Source of the DNA: Polyodon spathula
Taxonomy: Eukaryota; Chordata; Actinopteri; Acipenseriformes; Polyodontidae
Assembly: GCF_017654505.1 (NCBI RefSeq)
Contig: NC_054540.1
Location: forward strand, 38,948,468-39,012,467
DNA: 64,000 nucleotides
Direction: 5' to 3'
Shown piece after piece: positions 23,101-33,487 of this stretch (its first letter is position 1; each line of letters opens with the position of its first letter). Made by a program: the position numbers and the translations under genes. The notes below the pieces were generated by a model. It made no database searches. It had not been told where the DNA came from and saw only the letters and a program-made list of their open reading frames with translations.

Positions 23101-24232
23101 GCCAGTCCAGCTGAGCCACTGAGATCCAACAGGGGTGGTCTGACTCGATCAGATGAGCCAGTCACATTGCAGTGGCCTTGACAAAACTGACACACAGCAC
23201 CCCCGACTGAAAAAAATGAATGGAAAAAAGGGGATTAAAGAATGACTTAGTAATGACTCCCCTGTCACTGACCCCTCTTCCTCTTCACTCTTACTATCTG
23301 CCATATTTTAAAAACATTAACATAAAAAGAGGGGAGACCTGTCTTATCTAACCTGAAAAAATCAATTTCCGATCTAAAGTTCCGATTTAACCCCATTCAC
23401 CCTACTCTTCTCAGAAAATAAAAGGCTATCTCGCTCCAGTGAGCACCTTTCTCGGCATACAGGAGCCTTTTCACTGCCTGCAGTCTGAAGGCTGCCACCC
23501 TGCTGGCAATGTTGACCAGGCCTTGCCTCCCTTCATCAGTAGGGAGGTACAGAACTGCTGGCCTCAATCAATGTCTTCCACTCCAGAAGAAATCCAGCAA
23601 TAGTCTCCTCTACCATTCCCTGGGGTCCAGACACGCCAGCTTGTGCCATAACATGGAGGCCACCAAATTATTGATGACCAGGACCCTTCCCTTGAATGAC
23701 AGCTGAGCCAGCAGCCCCTGCCAGCTGTGCAGACGCCCCCTCACCTTACCCAACCACCCACCCTCCTTACCCCCCCCCCCCCCCCCCCCCCAGCCGCTTG
23801 ACAGGAAGGTATTGCATCTTGCCCAGTTTATCCATGCTGACAATGCTCTCTGAAACAGTGCCAGGCTCACCTTCTGGGAATGGACATCCCCATCACTGCA
23901 CACAAACACATTCACATCCTCAGCGTAGGCCGATACTTTCAGAGACAGGGATAGGTGAGGCAGGCACCGCCCAGCCAGACAACCTGCCACTCAGAAGATG
24001 CAACAGTTGCTCTATAGACAACGAATACAGCAGAGAAAGGTTTGCTCAACCCATTATTAATCTTTAAAACACAAAAAACATTAGAGTATAAAAGCTCTAT
24101 GTAGGAAATAAAAACAGGGCCTAACCCGATGGTTCTCAGGACTTTCACAAGGAAGGTGTAGCTGACCCTATCGAAAGCCTTCTCTTGATCAAGGGAGACC
24201 AATCGCACATTAAAATGACATGTTTCACTCAA
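23101..24232 (-). pseudogene. Tx1-type LINE ORF2, C-terminal part
   Basis: Reading the minus strand from 24232: HFNVRLVSLDQEKAFDRVSY is the Tx1/L1-type reverse transcriptase palm motif. After a gap, LKVSAYAEDVNVFVCSDGDV supplies the catalytic region with YADD altered to YAED. Then come ALFQRALSAWINWARCNTFL, LAQLSFKGRVLVINNLVASML and, in broken frames below 23600, the C-terminal QGLVNIASRVAAFRLQAVKRL block. These match the ORF2 protein of Xenopus transposon Tx1. A 22-base C run (23770-23791) gives a glycine run in this frame. The segment between SKPFSAV and LKVSAYAED that should hold the PLSPLL motif is damaged. Confidence 0.88.
23770..23791. repeat. Poly-C run of 22
   Basis: An uninterrupted homopolymer inside the Tx1 LINE. 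It is prone to slippage and sequencing error, so its exact length is unreliable. Confidence 0.9.
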
Positions 24233-24234
24233 AG

Positions 24235-24590
24235 TTAACCCTAAGCTGTCCTATGTGAGACCAGGTCCAACATTACAATTTTCCCTTTCCAATCCAATGT
24301 TGGACCCTGTCCGACATCATCAAAAAGACGTCAAGCACAAGTCTCTAGTCATTTTTTCTCCAGAAAAAGCAGAGAAAACCTTTCAATGGTTGATTGAGAC
24401 CAATAGCAGCTGAGAGAAGCCAAAAAAAAAGGGGGCGTATCTTAGCAATACATATAGCCCCTGCACCACAGAGATATCACGGACACAAACAAAGAAGATA
24501 GCTGCTTACTCATCCAGCACTCATAAAATATCATGGATATTTGGATAGCTTTTTGAGATGTTATAGTAATAAAGTAATGACTTGGATCGC
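24235..24590 (+). mobile_element. piggyBac-like element end inserted at TTAA
   Basis: The sequence starts TTAACCCTAAGCTGTCC and carries two inexact copies of a short phrase, ACCAGGTCCAACATTACAAT and CCAATGTTGGACCCTGTCCG, which is like the subterminal arrangement of piggyBac-type MITEs. TTAA is the target site of that superfamily. The Tx1 ORF2 frame is open right up to this point and stops matching there, so the TTAA marks a real junction. The right end was not found; the limit given is approximate. The open frame at 24541-24783 may belong to it but has no transposase domain I can name. Confidence 0.45.
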
Positions 24591-24591
24591 A

Positions 24592-25700
24592 TTACTGTGG
24601 AGTTTGGTGATAAAACAAGTGATCAGGCAAGGATTTATCAGTATGTACGATTATGAAGCGGTATGTGAAAAATACAGCAACCAAGGGTTGGGGCTTGGCT
24701 GGAGAAGAAAATTGTTTGGTATTGTCGAGAAAATTGTCAATAAACTGCCTGAGATGTTGGCTTTCGGGGATGTCCGAGATTAATGAGGAATCAGAGAACC
24801 CCCCCCAGTTATCTGACTCATATATGTCCTCATCTTCTTCGCCGTCTGCCCCGTCCTCTTCAGCGGCCTCGCCTTTCTCCACAGCCACAGGTTCAGCCTC
24901 ACTGCCCCTGTTTTACTACCTGTCTCGTAGTCAGACTGGGGCAGTTCTGTACTTCTGTTTTTTTCCTCCGAGCAAGGTGGCACAGCCTCCGGGGAAGACA
25001 TCAGCTCCTCTTCTGGCATGGGTTGGGGATCACCTCTTTCACGCCGGGGGACTAAGTCTTCTCTCTGCTGCCCACAGACACTAACCCAGGGTCTCACTTT
25101 GGCTCTCCTTCTTCAGACCATTTCTTTTTCTTTTTCTTTTTTTTCGCTACTATTTCAAGCTCTTCTTTGCTTTGTCCAGCATTTTGCCCTGAGGCTGTTT
25201 GAGCTTGAGTTTGGCTGTGTCTCTTATGTTGCAGTGTCTACTCAGCTTCAGGCACCCCTACCTCGGGCTCTACTGACTCCGGGGGGCTGCTTGTCCTCCC
25301 GCTCTCCCCCAGCCTCTTCCCCACCAGGAGCTCCCTTATTCTGCTCTGCTTCAGACCGATCCATCTTTTTCAGGCTCTGTTTCCTTTGATGTCCCTGAGC
25401 TCCACATTTAAAACATCTCATTGTATCAGAACTGGCAAAAACAACACAATTCATCTCTTCAACATTAAAATTCCACACTCCTGGATATGGGTTTGAGATT
25501 GCTGCATGTTTTAGGAAACGCTTCATACTTTAAACTACTGCTTCCTGGTACTTTCATAAGAGAATTTGTTGTTGTTAGTCTTGAGTCATTGGTGAATTCT
25601 GAAATAAATGCTTTACAACAGGTCTGTCGAATAAAAGGCTCTTGTGCCATATATGGTCTATTGAGCGCCACAATATGGACAAGTACAAAAACAGATGTTG
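24592..25700 (-). pseudogene. Tx1-type LINE ORF1
   Basis: Minus-strand fragments follow the order of Tx1/L1-like ORF1 in fish. Near 25670-25465 a frame has SLMKVPGSSSLKYEAFPKTC, like the RNA-recognition-like block. Then 25526-25248 reads MNCVVFASSDTMRCFKCGAQGHQRK, a zinc knuckle C-x2-C-x4-H whose last cysteine is lost. Below 25097 is a charged Ser/Glu-rich region, and 24888-24592 has an acidic run followed by SLISDIPESQHLRQFIDNFLDNTKQ, typical of the ORF1 C terminus. ORF1 proteins bind LINE RNA. Frameshifts separate the parts. Plus-strand frames over it are shadows. Confidence 0.65.
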
Positions 25701-25740
25701 TGTTTAAATACTATAGTCCAGTATACTGTAGTCCAGTCTA

Positions 25741-28700
25741 ATATGTATTGCTCTTTAAAAACATCAGTGATATGGCTCTTCAGTCAAAAAGGTTACTTTA
25801 AAAAGAATCGTTTTTCATTAGCAACTTTGTTTAAAGTGTTGAACCAATGCTGAATAATACACAAGACACATTCTACCAAAGGCATCCGTTGTTTCCAGCC
25901 TATCAGAGCTGCTGTTGAAATTCCAGGACTGCATGACACTAAGCTCCCTGCTATGGCAAGCGTGCCAGCTGATCCGTTCTGATTGGAGCCTGCCGTTTCC
26001 TAAGAAGCATTAAATCAAATAAAGCCCATTTAATGTCATATCGGTCTGGACACGCACCAGCTGTGGAGCAGACCAGTGAATTCTCTTTGTTTTTAATCTG
26101 ATACTATCATGTTGTCTTAAGATCTGCCTAACAGCAACTAAGATGCTGATTGAAAAGGAACCATTTGCTGTTGTAAAAAATAGCGCTTCAGACATGCACT
26201 CTCGTTGGGAGGACAGGATAGAACAGTCAGTGTGCTTATCTGCCTCAAAGTTATACTCCTGAGCGTGCTAGAAATATCTCGTAATACACTGAGAAATCAC
26301 CCAATACGTATACCAGCTACATGTACCAGCAACAGATAAGCACTGTCTGCTTGTGTACACTCAACCAAGTCCACTACTGGGGCTAATACCATAATCACCC
26401 CTAACTATGAAAAACTCATTAGTGCTGAATTTAGAAATGATGAAAGAAACATAATATATTCAATGACAGATTCAAGTCTTTTCCAATGTCTTCAAAGACA
26501 CTGAGAGAGGATTCTAGTCAAAACGTTTCTGGTTAAAATGATTAAATTTCTTTAGTATAATATAATTTGATATGTACGGATCAATGCCAGTTCAGCACCA
26601 TAACTGATTAGAAAATGTAACAGGTTTCTTGCTGTAGTCCAATTGATAGGAAACTTGCCTCTGAACTCTATTCTTTTAAATATTTATCTTAATAAAAATA
26701 ATAACACATACTGGATTAGTATTTTACTAATTTGAAAGATGTAAATATTTTGTATACAAATTTTGCTTCAAGATGTCTGTGTTTGTATTATGTGTAACAC
26801 ACACTAGCTGCCTTGGAAAAGTGTGTCTAGGCTGGTGAAACATCATTTTCAAATGCCCTGCCGTCCAACACCAGCTGAATCTATTTTTTACTCTATTCAC
26901 ACCAGCAATGAATTGGGAAATCATTGTAATATCTAGCCTGACCAAAAATAACAGTAGCACTTTATAATACACTATAGTGTAGAATGTTGGATATTAATGT
27001 TTATAGGGTAATTCAAATACTTAACAGTGTCTAAATGTGATGAGTAGCCAGTGTCTTTGAAGACTACTTAAAGCATAACAATAGATATGTTTGAAGTCAA
27101 ATTCCGTCAGGACTGATGACAATACATGGCCTCTTTCATTGCTTTAGGAATAGTCGTACTGGACGAAGTAACTCAGGCACCGAAAACTAAATTGGAGACA
27201 AAAAGTCCCAATTGCATTCCCAAAGGCTTCTGTTAAATTCTTATTGACACACCTGTTACAGTTGGATTTCATCTTAAGTACATACATTATGACCATATGC
27301 TAACTCCTCTGAGTCAGCCTTCATCAGTTACAGGACAAGATATCAGTAAGAATGCTGTAGCTACCCGAAATCATTAAGAAACCGTCTGGTAAATGAAATC
27401 CCCATTTATAATATATTCCCAGTACCTGTTCTGCAGCTTTCATTTTTGCATATGTTTTTAAATTCATGGACTTTTACGACACTCATTGTATAAAATCATA
27501 CACTCTGTATTTACAGATCATTTACCAGTAAGACAACAGAGTATAAGCATTAATTCCCACGTGCATGCCATTTGTTATAGTGATCTCATCATTTTCAAAG
27601 AAACACAGGCTGGTCTGTTCTGTCAGAAAACCCTTACTCAAGGAGTAAATAGAAGTAAAGTCCTTTTTGTTAAAATGCTGGACCTTGACACAAGTAAAAA
27701 ATAAAAATAAAAAATAACCCTGTTTTTCTTGAAATCTGGAACAAAAACAGTCAAAAAGACTGTCATGGTCAGTTGTTGGTTCTGTAAAACTAAATTTAGA
27801 ACATTCTTTCACAAAATACAGGCATTATTTGGATAAAATTACAGTACTGAAAGAGGCTGAGGGTGTGATTGTGCAGTGATAGAAGCAGAATAATAAAAGA
27901 TTCTGGTCTTTGTGTTTTCTTTTTTTTTTAATTAAGTGCTCAATAAAGTCCTTTATGAAGAACACAACCACATACAGTACTTTGCCATGTCTCATTGATA
28001 CAATGTTAGTTTAGTCATCATGAAAAATTGATTGAGGCTCTTGCCACACTCACTTTGATGGACTTGAATTAACATAAAAACATCACACTCTAATGGCATA
28101 AAACTGTTAAGAAACTACTCAGAAGACTAAATTAGACTCTCCTTCCTGCAAAGTTGATTCTTGCAATTTATAGTATTACAATCTTTGGCCAATAAATGCC
28201 TGTTTGACTGTAGTGCTTGTGAACTGTATCTCTGTATGAACACAAGTTCTATTTACAGCACCCTAAACTAAGTGAGTTGAATAGTCAAGGTATAAAAGCA
28301 TCCTGATTCAGCCTTTTCTGTCAAGTCAATTCCATAGGGAGTGGGTCTGCGGGGAGATAATAGGCTGAGGCATCTGGAATTTGATGATTAAATGACCTTC
28401 AATGGATCTGCTTACTGAAGCGGGCAGACACGTGCATGTTGTGGTGCACATTCCCTGAATATGATACACAACTGCGAATAGCTTCTTAGCAGAAAAGACT
28501 AAATATTCAAGCAAAATTAAACATTTTGCGCTCCACATCAAATGATAAACAAGGTCTACTCACTCTGCTAAACGAAGCTGCAACTCCGGGACTCTGCTTG
28601 AGAACAGGAGAAGAGAAACCAAGCTGCAAGCAAGTCAATGACCACAAGCGATGAGTCTGCGGTCCGGCTGGAGGACTGCCGTAAAACTTAGAGAATGTTA

Positions 28701-28800
28701 TCAGACAAAGCCATCTGGGTCTGCTGTACAAAAAGAAACTGTGCCCTGTAACCTGGGTAGCTAAAAATTTGTGAAGAGGACAGAGAGGACGGGTGTTTTT
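25741..28800. other. No recognised gene
   Basis: Three kilobases of apparently unique sequence. No exon-like frame or repeat boundary is clear; open frames at 26010-26195, 26727-26972, 27486-27812 and 28326-28890 lack domains. Confidence 0.3.
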
Positions 28801-28925
28801 GTGGATCCTATCAGGATTGAAGACTTTGGTGCAGTTGTTTGTTGATCCTATCAGGGATTGAAGACTTTGTTTGCCGAGTTTGTTGATCATATTGGGAATG
28901 AAGATTGTTGCTGAGAGGAGATTGT
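28801..28925. repeat. Short tandem repeat, unit about 41 bp, three copies
   Basis: Units begin GATCCTATCAGGATTGAAGA, GATCCTATCAGGGATTGAAG and GATCATATTGGGAATGAAGA, each ending near GTTTGTT. The third copy is most diverged. Confidence 0.7.
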
Positions 28926-28945
28926 TTGCACCATTTCAGTTGAGG

Positions 28946-28947
<2 letters not shown>

Positions 28948-28984
<37 letters not shown>

Positions 28985-29260
28985 TGTGGGCAGGTATTGC
29001 CATCGATGTGGGGACAAAATTTGAGAAAATGTCCCCACGCAGACAAACTCCTGAAAAAACAATATTGTGGGAACGTCCCCACTTTGGAAAACACCTTAGA
29101 AGTAAATATGCCTTTAAAAAAAATCTAAAAGTGCCAAAATATTTAGTTTGTTGACGACTTTCACCCTGTGTGGAGTTAGAAATAGTAAATAAAAACATAG
29201 TGAAAGTCAGTGAGAAGTCCCCACAAGTATAGGAATACAAATGTGTGTGTGTGTGTGTGT

Positions 29261-29299
<39 letters not shown>

Positions 29300-29335
29300 T
29301 GCAGATGCGTGTTTGTGTGTGCAGGCGCATGTGTG
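28948..29335. repeat. GT repeats bracketing a GTCCCC-rich fish repeat
   Basis: GT runs at about 28948-28985 and 29241-29298 flank a segment with GGGGACAAAATTTGAGAAAA, TGTCCCCACGCAGACAAAC, ACGTCCCCACTTTGGAAAAC and AAGTCCCCACAAGTATAGGA. This combination is common in fish genomes next to GT arrays. Open frames across it (including a His/Thr-rich 147-codon frame) are products of the dinucleotide repeat. Confidence 0.8.
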
Positions 29336-29435
29336 TGTGTTAACAAGCTTCTTGATACATCATTGCCCGCACACTGCTGCTGAGTGCTGTCGGTGTGTGT
29401 GAGTGAGCAAGCCGTATCACATTTCAATGGCCTGC

Positions 29436-30092
29436 TTGCTGCTTAGCGCAGTATGAGAGCTTTGACTTGTGTTTCTGTATTTAGAAAATAAGAGAAAAAC
29501 TCTAATGATCAATTATAGAATTGTTCTTACAATGTACTTAAAGTGCATATATGGGTATCAATGCACAGCTGACATACTAAACAAAACAAAAAAAGGCAGG
29601 TGTTTTGCAAAAGATTTGCATTTTTTAAAATTATTTGTTATTTTAAAGGGATTGTAGGCAACAACCTAATTCCATAAATATGACCTGCTGTGCCCCTACA
29701 TTAGGTAGTCTCAAAAGTCACACTTTGGAAAACACATTTGGAAATCAGTGTTTGAAAGCTATGCTTTCACTTAGTTTTGCGCTTGCTTAGTCATTTCAAT
29801 AGCTTATTTCCTATATTTAACCAACCATCTGCCTTCACTATTGATTGACATCAAATATCAAGCTTTGACCCAGAAGTGAAATGACCCAGCAAGTGTAATT
29901 TCCTGAGAGTAATGCATTGAAACTGCAAATGTTCTTTAACCTAAAGAAGTACTGTATCTCATGTTTCAAAATCAAAATACATGTTTGCTATAACTTATTT
30001 ATAGATTATGAAAGTGCAAAACAGGTAAGATGTATGACTTTGTTTTTTAGCTACAGTTACTTTAAACTGAATAAAGGACTTTGCATCAAACT
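29436..30092. other. No recognised gene
   Basis: AT-rich sequence with no coding similarity. Confidence 0.3.
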
Positions 30093-31095
30093 TGTTAAAG
30101 TGTTACTGAACAAGTAGTATGGTTTAAAACACAATGCATTACTGTACTTTCCTCAAATTTTTGCTTTGTTGTACATATCCTGTAATATCTTTTTCAAAAT
30201 AATTGCGATTGTTTTGATATTTTTTATTAACATATCCTTGGGTGATTGCTTATTTTCATTTACATTAGCTATGCATCGGGTCTTTCTGTTACAATGTCTT
30301 CTGAATTCACAACATCAGCTGCTTCAATCTAACCATTTCAATCAAACATATTTAATTGGTTCCCAACACCTCCTTTTGATTGGTTCATCTTTCCAGAATC
30401 TTACTTGCTCCAGCTCAGGTTCGGAGAGGCAGGAACAGGTTTGTAATATGCATGACAAGCCCCATCTAATGGCAATAAAACAATTAATCAATTATTTTGG
30501 TGGGTTAGCGTGGAATAAGAATCAGTAATAAAAGTGAGAGCTCTACACGTTAAGCAACACAACAGTGTTTATATGGACAGCAAATTTTACTGCTTAGGTT
30601 ATAAAGTGTTCTGTGTAATAATGTCTTATGCACATTTTGACTAAAAACATAAATATTCATATGGTTGGAGGTATGCCCTCTGTAAATCTTGCATCTTCTC
30701 TGTAACCGGACAGGGATCTGTAAAGCATATGCTGTGAATATACGGGGCTTGTCATGCACAATCATAAACCTGTTCCCGCCCCTCTGACCCTGTGCCGGAG
30801 AGAGCAGGTAGGACATATGAAACAATCAAAATGGTGAACTTTATGAGAGGAGATGGGAACCAATGAAATGTTTCTGATTTAACAGGTTGCATTGAAGTGT
30901 TGTCAATTCAGAAGACATTTTGACAGGTAGACCCAATGCATTACCAATGTGAAATGAAAACTACTGGTCAAAATGGATTTAACAATCAAAATTATGTTGA
31001 AAAAGATATTGCAGGAATACGTATAAGAAAGCAGGAAACTAGGGGAAGTAATGTGTTGTGCTTTAAAACCTCCAGGCTAACTGTGTAGTGCATAA
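30093..31095. mobile_element. Element with about 300-370-bp inverted arms
   Basis: The left arm (about 30093-30466) and the reverse complement of the right arm (about 30740-31095) share ordered blocks: GTTTAAAACACAA/GTTTTAAAGCACAA, AATATCTTTTTCAAAATAA/AATATCTTTTTCAACATAA, ATGTCTTCTGAATT, CATTTCAATC.../ATTGGTTCCCA, GGAACAGGTTTGTAAT/GGAACAGGTTTATGAT and GCATGACAAGCCCC. The 270-bp centre shows no gene. The outer ends and target duplication are diverged. A compact relative lies at 61.09-61.43 kb and an arm fragment at 60.70 kb. It is a non-autonomous element of unknown superfamily. Confidence 0.75.
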
Positions 31096-31373
31096 TCTAA
31101 ATACCTAAATGTTACATCGTCAAAGTAGAGACAAGTTGCTCCAGGCAGAAAGGCAAAGAAATGAGAAACAAGTATACCAGAAACATACATCTCCCACCAC
31201 GGCTGCAAATTTAAAAGTAGAGCTGGCACTATGTCAAAAAAGATATGTAAGGGAGAAACAACGATAAGTGTTGACTTAGTAAAAATAATTCACCTTTGAG
31301 TGCCGTTAGGCATGAGAAACTGGATTATTTTTCTACTGATTTAACACTTTGAGTTGTTTATGCCAGTGGTTTT
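31096..31373. other. No recognised gene
   Basis: Short spacer between the long-arm element and the hAT end; nothing recognised. Confidence 0.3.
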
Positions 31374-32101
31374 CAACCTTGTCCACCTGACAACCCACCC
31401 TTAAATGTAAAAAATGTTTGTGACCCACCTTTACTTTGACTAATGATGAAATAAAGTACTTTGCTTGGAAAACAGTCAAACTCAATGATGACTGTTAGTG
31501 AGACGGCTGCACCTGTTTCTTGCTGCAGAGCTTGTTGAATCAAGGGGGAATTGCTGATAGACAGACTTGCAGGTTGCGTGCTGCATTAAGCCTTGCTCGA
31601 TGTTTGTTTTTGATAACTGCCAATGACGAAAAGGCTGTTTCGCACAGGTAAGTTGAAGAAAATGGTGCAAGAGCACACAATGCCTCCCATGCTAATGTTG
31701 GATACTCGGAGTGGAGAGATATCCAAAATTTCCCCAAGTTGTTTTCTTCCTTTAATTCAAGTGTTCTCTGGAATCTTTTTTTAATTCTGCTGCAGTCTTC
31801 TGGTTGAATATCTATGCATGCTGGCAAAACTAACTCTTCTGTTATATTGCGTGCTGTCTTCAGCTTAGGAATTCTCTGGGATACAAGGTGTGATGCCTTA
31901 AGAGTTTTTTTGGGTATCGTCGTGTGTTGAATAATAACACCTTCTTGCCTCCCATATTCAGTTTTCTTACTCTCAAAAATCACAACTGTCTTATTAGAAT
32001 GATCAAGATGCTTCGTTAACAGATGTCGCTGAAGCTTTGATGGCTTCATACTTTCTCTTGCCAGTATTTCGTAACAAATGATGCACTGTGGAACACATGA
32101 G
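31374..32101 (-). mobile_element. Internally deleted hAT (Charlie-type) element
   Basis: The plus-strand left end begins CAGTGGTTTTCAACCTTGTC, the canonical CAGTGGTTCTCAACC terminal repeat of Charlie-type hAT elements, and GACCCACC follows about 50 bp later as in many members. The transposase remnant reads toward this end. The opposite terminal repeat is not seen; the element's other side abuts a 133-bp inverted-repeat sequence at 32102. Confidence 0.8.
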
Positions 32102-32268
32102 GTTATTATCATAACCCTGGTTCCCCCACAGGAGAAAAAAACCTTTTCTTCAGCTTTATATAGAATGTACGCAGTGACCAAAGAATTGTAATGGATACAT
32201 TTCCATTTCATGGAACCAAGGTTATGATAATAACATAACATTACCGTATAAGTATAAAACGTATTCAA
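31540..32268 (-). pseudogene. hAT transposase deletion derivative, 242-codon open frame
   Basis: Residues 1-57 derive from the adjoining inverted-repeat element. Then comes a BED-type zinc finger with all four ligands (C62, C65, H82, H87), in the context PQCIICYEILARESMKPSK. Residues 93-152 are the next block of ZBED5/FAM200-like hAT transposases (KASHLVSQRIPKLKTARNIT). At about residue 154 it jumps to the C-terminal dimerisation domain, LGKFWISLHSEYPTLAWEAL and YLCETAFSSLAVIKNKHRAR. The RNase-H-like catalytic core is absent, so transposition is impossible. The frame is open throughout, unlike the window's other transposases, but a frameshift after LSAIPP loses the usual tail. It may be a chance survival or a DNA-binding dimerising protein. 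Confidence 0.75.
32102..32234. mobile_element. 133-bp inverted-repeat element or DIRS-like terminus
   Basis: Ends are inverted repeats of 23 bp with one difference: left GTTATTATCATAACCCTGGT..., right (inward) GTTATTATCATAACCTTGGT.... Inside the right end, the inward sequence continues like the CCCTGGTTCCCTGAAATAGA terminus at 55.91 kb, so it belongs to or derives from the DIRS-like family. Minus-strand sequence contains TATATAAAG near its middle. No clear target duplication was seen. Confidence 0.6.
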
Positions 32269-32584
32269 TTACACAATGGGTAAGTGTACCCAAGCCGTCG
32301 CAAGAACATGACTTACAGAACAGCCAATCTAGTAAGACACAGGGCCTGCCATAGTTGTAAGGCACGGTAACGACACAGAACACAGGAATACCTATGCGTG
32401 TGCTTTTGAGTCTGGCTGACAAACCGCTGCAGCAGTCTGGTTCCAAAGGCAGGGTTCAGAGGATCCAGGAAATTAAGCCTGTAAAACCTTGTGAAAGTGT
32501 AGGGGGTGGCCCACACTGCTGCATTGCAAATGTCAGAGGCCTTAATAAGTTAACCCATTGTGTAATGGAACACATTTCATACTT
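32250..32584. mobile_element. 335-bp element with 31-bp inverted ends (DIRS-like)
   Basis: The left end (32250-32280) and the reverse complement of the right end (32554-32584) both fit AAGTATRAAAYGTRTTC followed by ATTACACAATGGG. The same motif, in the form AAGTACGAAATGTAACCATT, forms the ends near 57.68 kb. It encloses the recombinase-like fragment listed next. Confidence 0.6.
32313..32516 (-). pseudogene. Possible end of a DIRS-like tyrosine recombinase
   Basis: The 67-codon open frame starts WATPYTFTRFYRLNFLDPLN. In DIRS/Ngaro recombinases the C-terminal block has the form 'W-x-[ST]-x-HTF-x-[RK]-[FH]-Y', in which the tyrosine is the nucleophile that attacks DNA; TFTRFY fits. The preceding R and HxxR residues are not present, so only the last part survives. 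After about residue 35 the sequence becomes unrecognisable. Assignment is from motif resemblance plus the inverted terminal repeats around it. Confidence 0.4.
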
Positions 32585-32754
32585 GAAAGCGAACTGTAAT
32601 CACATAATTTATGTAAGGCTTATCATATTTTCTCGGGACCATCCTTTCTTTTACTTGTAGCTGCTTTTTTTTAATCCTCTGGCAGTTGATTCTGAATCAG
32701 TTCCACTACTCTCACACAAAGTTATTGGAGGGTTCAGTCGTTTCACAAACCTGT

Positions 32755-32990
32755 CCATGTGTGGCAAGGATAGGCTTTCCTGGCCAGCATCCATAGAGGT
32801 GCTGTATCCCACCCCGACACGTATGTGGCAAGGACAGGCTTGTGGGTGACGTCAGACCAGGAAGCGACACACACAGTACTATGGGGTATGTAGCGCTACT
32901 GCGCGTGTTTATATAAATAATTATAAATAATAAGGTTGAACACAAAACAAACACTTATACAAAAGCAAACAATGCCGTAAGATATAAATT
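32755..32990 (-). repeat. LTR-like R/U5 fragment
   Basis: On the minus strand this runs GTTTGTTTTGTGTTCAACC, TTATTATTTATAATTATTTA, a GCGCAGTAGCGC palindrome, then CGCTTCCTGGTCTGACGTCA. The order matches 22.70-22.88 kb (plus) and 63.6 kb (minus). Internal GTGGCAAGGAYAGGCTT occurs twice (near 32760 and 32825). Confidence 0.4.
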
Positions 32991-33487
32991 TTCATATAAA
33001 AAATGTAATCATTCTATGCCCTCTCCTTGAGTAGCTTTGTAGACAGGGATTGGTAAAGCAGTTCAAAGGACCCTTTTGTTTTGCAAGTGTTGTTAACATA
33101 GGGTTTATCACACCCAACGAAAGACCAGTTCTGACAGACAACTGGGGCTGGTGCCTGCTTCTATCACATAGACAAGATAAGAAACTGTTTATTTTGCAAT
33201 CTACAGTATTGTTACGTCGGGATGAAAATCCTTTGTTCTTTGTTAATTAAACTACTGATTACGATTACAGTTACATGTCTCAAGCCTCAGCCAGCTTGAT
33301 CTTCAAAGGCTTCGACTGGGCGACTCCGAGAAGAGGGGTGGTTTTGCCTTCTATTTATACCTATGTATTTCTGTACTCTTGACTCTCTTTATCCAAGCTG
33401 GCATTGAAGGTTTTTCGATCGACAGAGAGTCCTGTAGGATACCTACAGTACTGTTTTGTTTAAAGATTTGTTTGTGCAGTTTGCATG
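32991..33487. other. No recognised gene
   Basis: No coding similarity. This may belong to a retroelement between two LTR-like pieces, but no gag, protease or polymerase motif is visible. Confidence 0.3.

Noticed and set aside
23696..24067. Plus-strand Pro/Ser-rich frame
   Set aside because: It is antisense to the recognised Tx1 LINE ORF2 and its proline run comes from the poly-C tract.
24653..25389. Plus-strand frames of 90-143 codons
   Set aside because: They are antisense to Tx1 ORF1 remnants, which have recognisable motifs.
28887..29330. 147-codon Thr/His-rich open frame
   Set aside because: It is generated by the GT/CA dinucleotide arrays.
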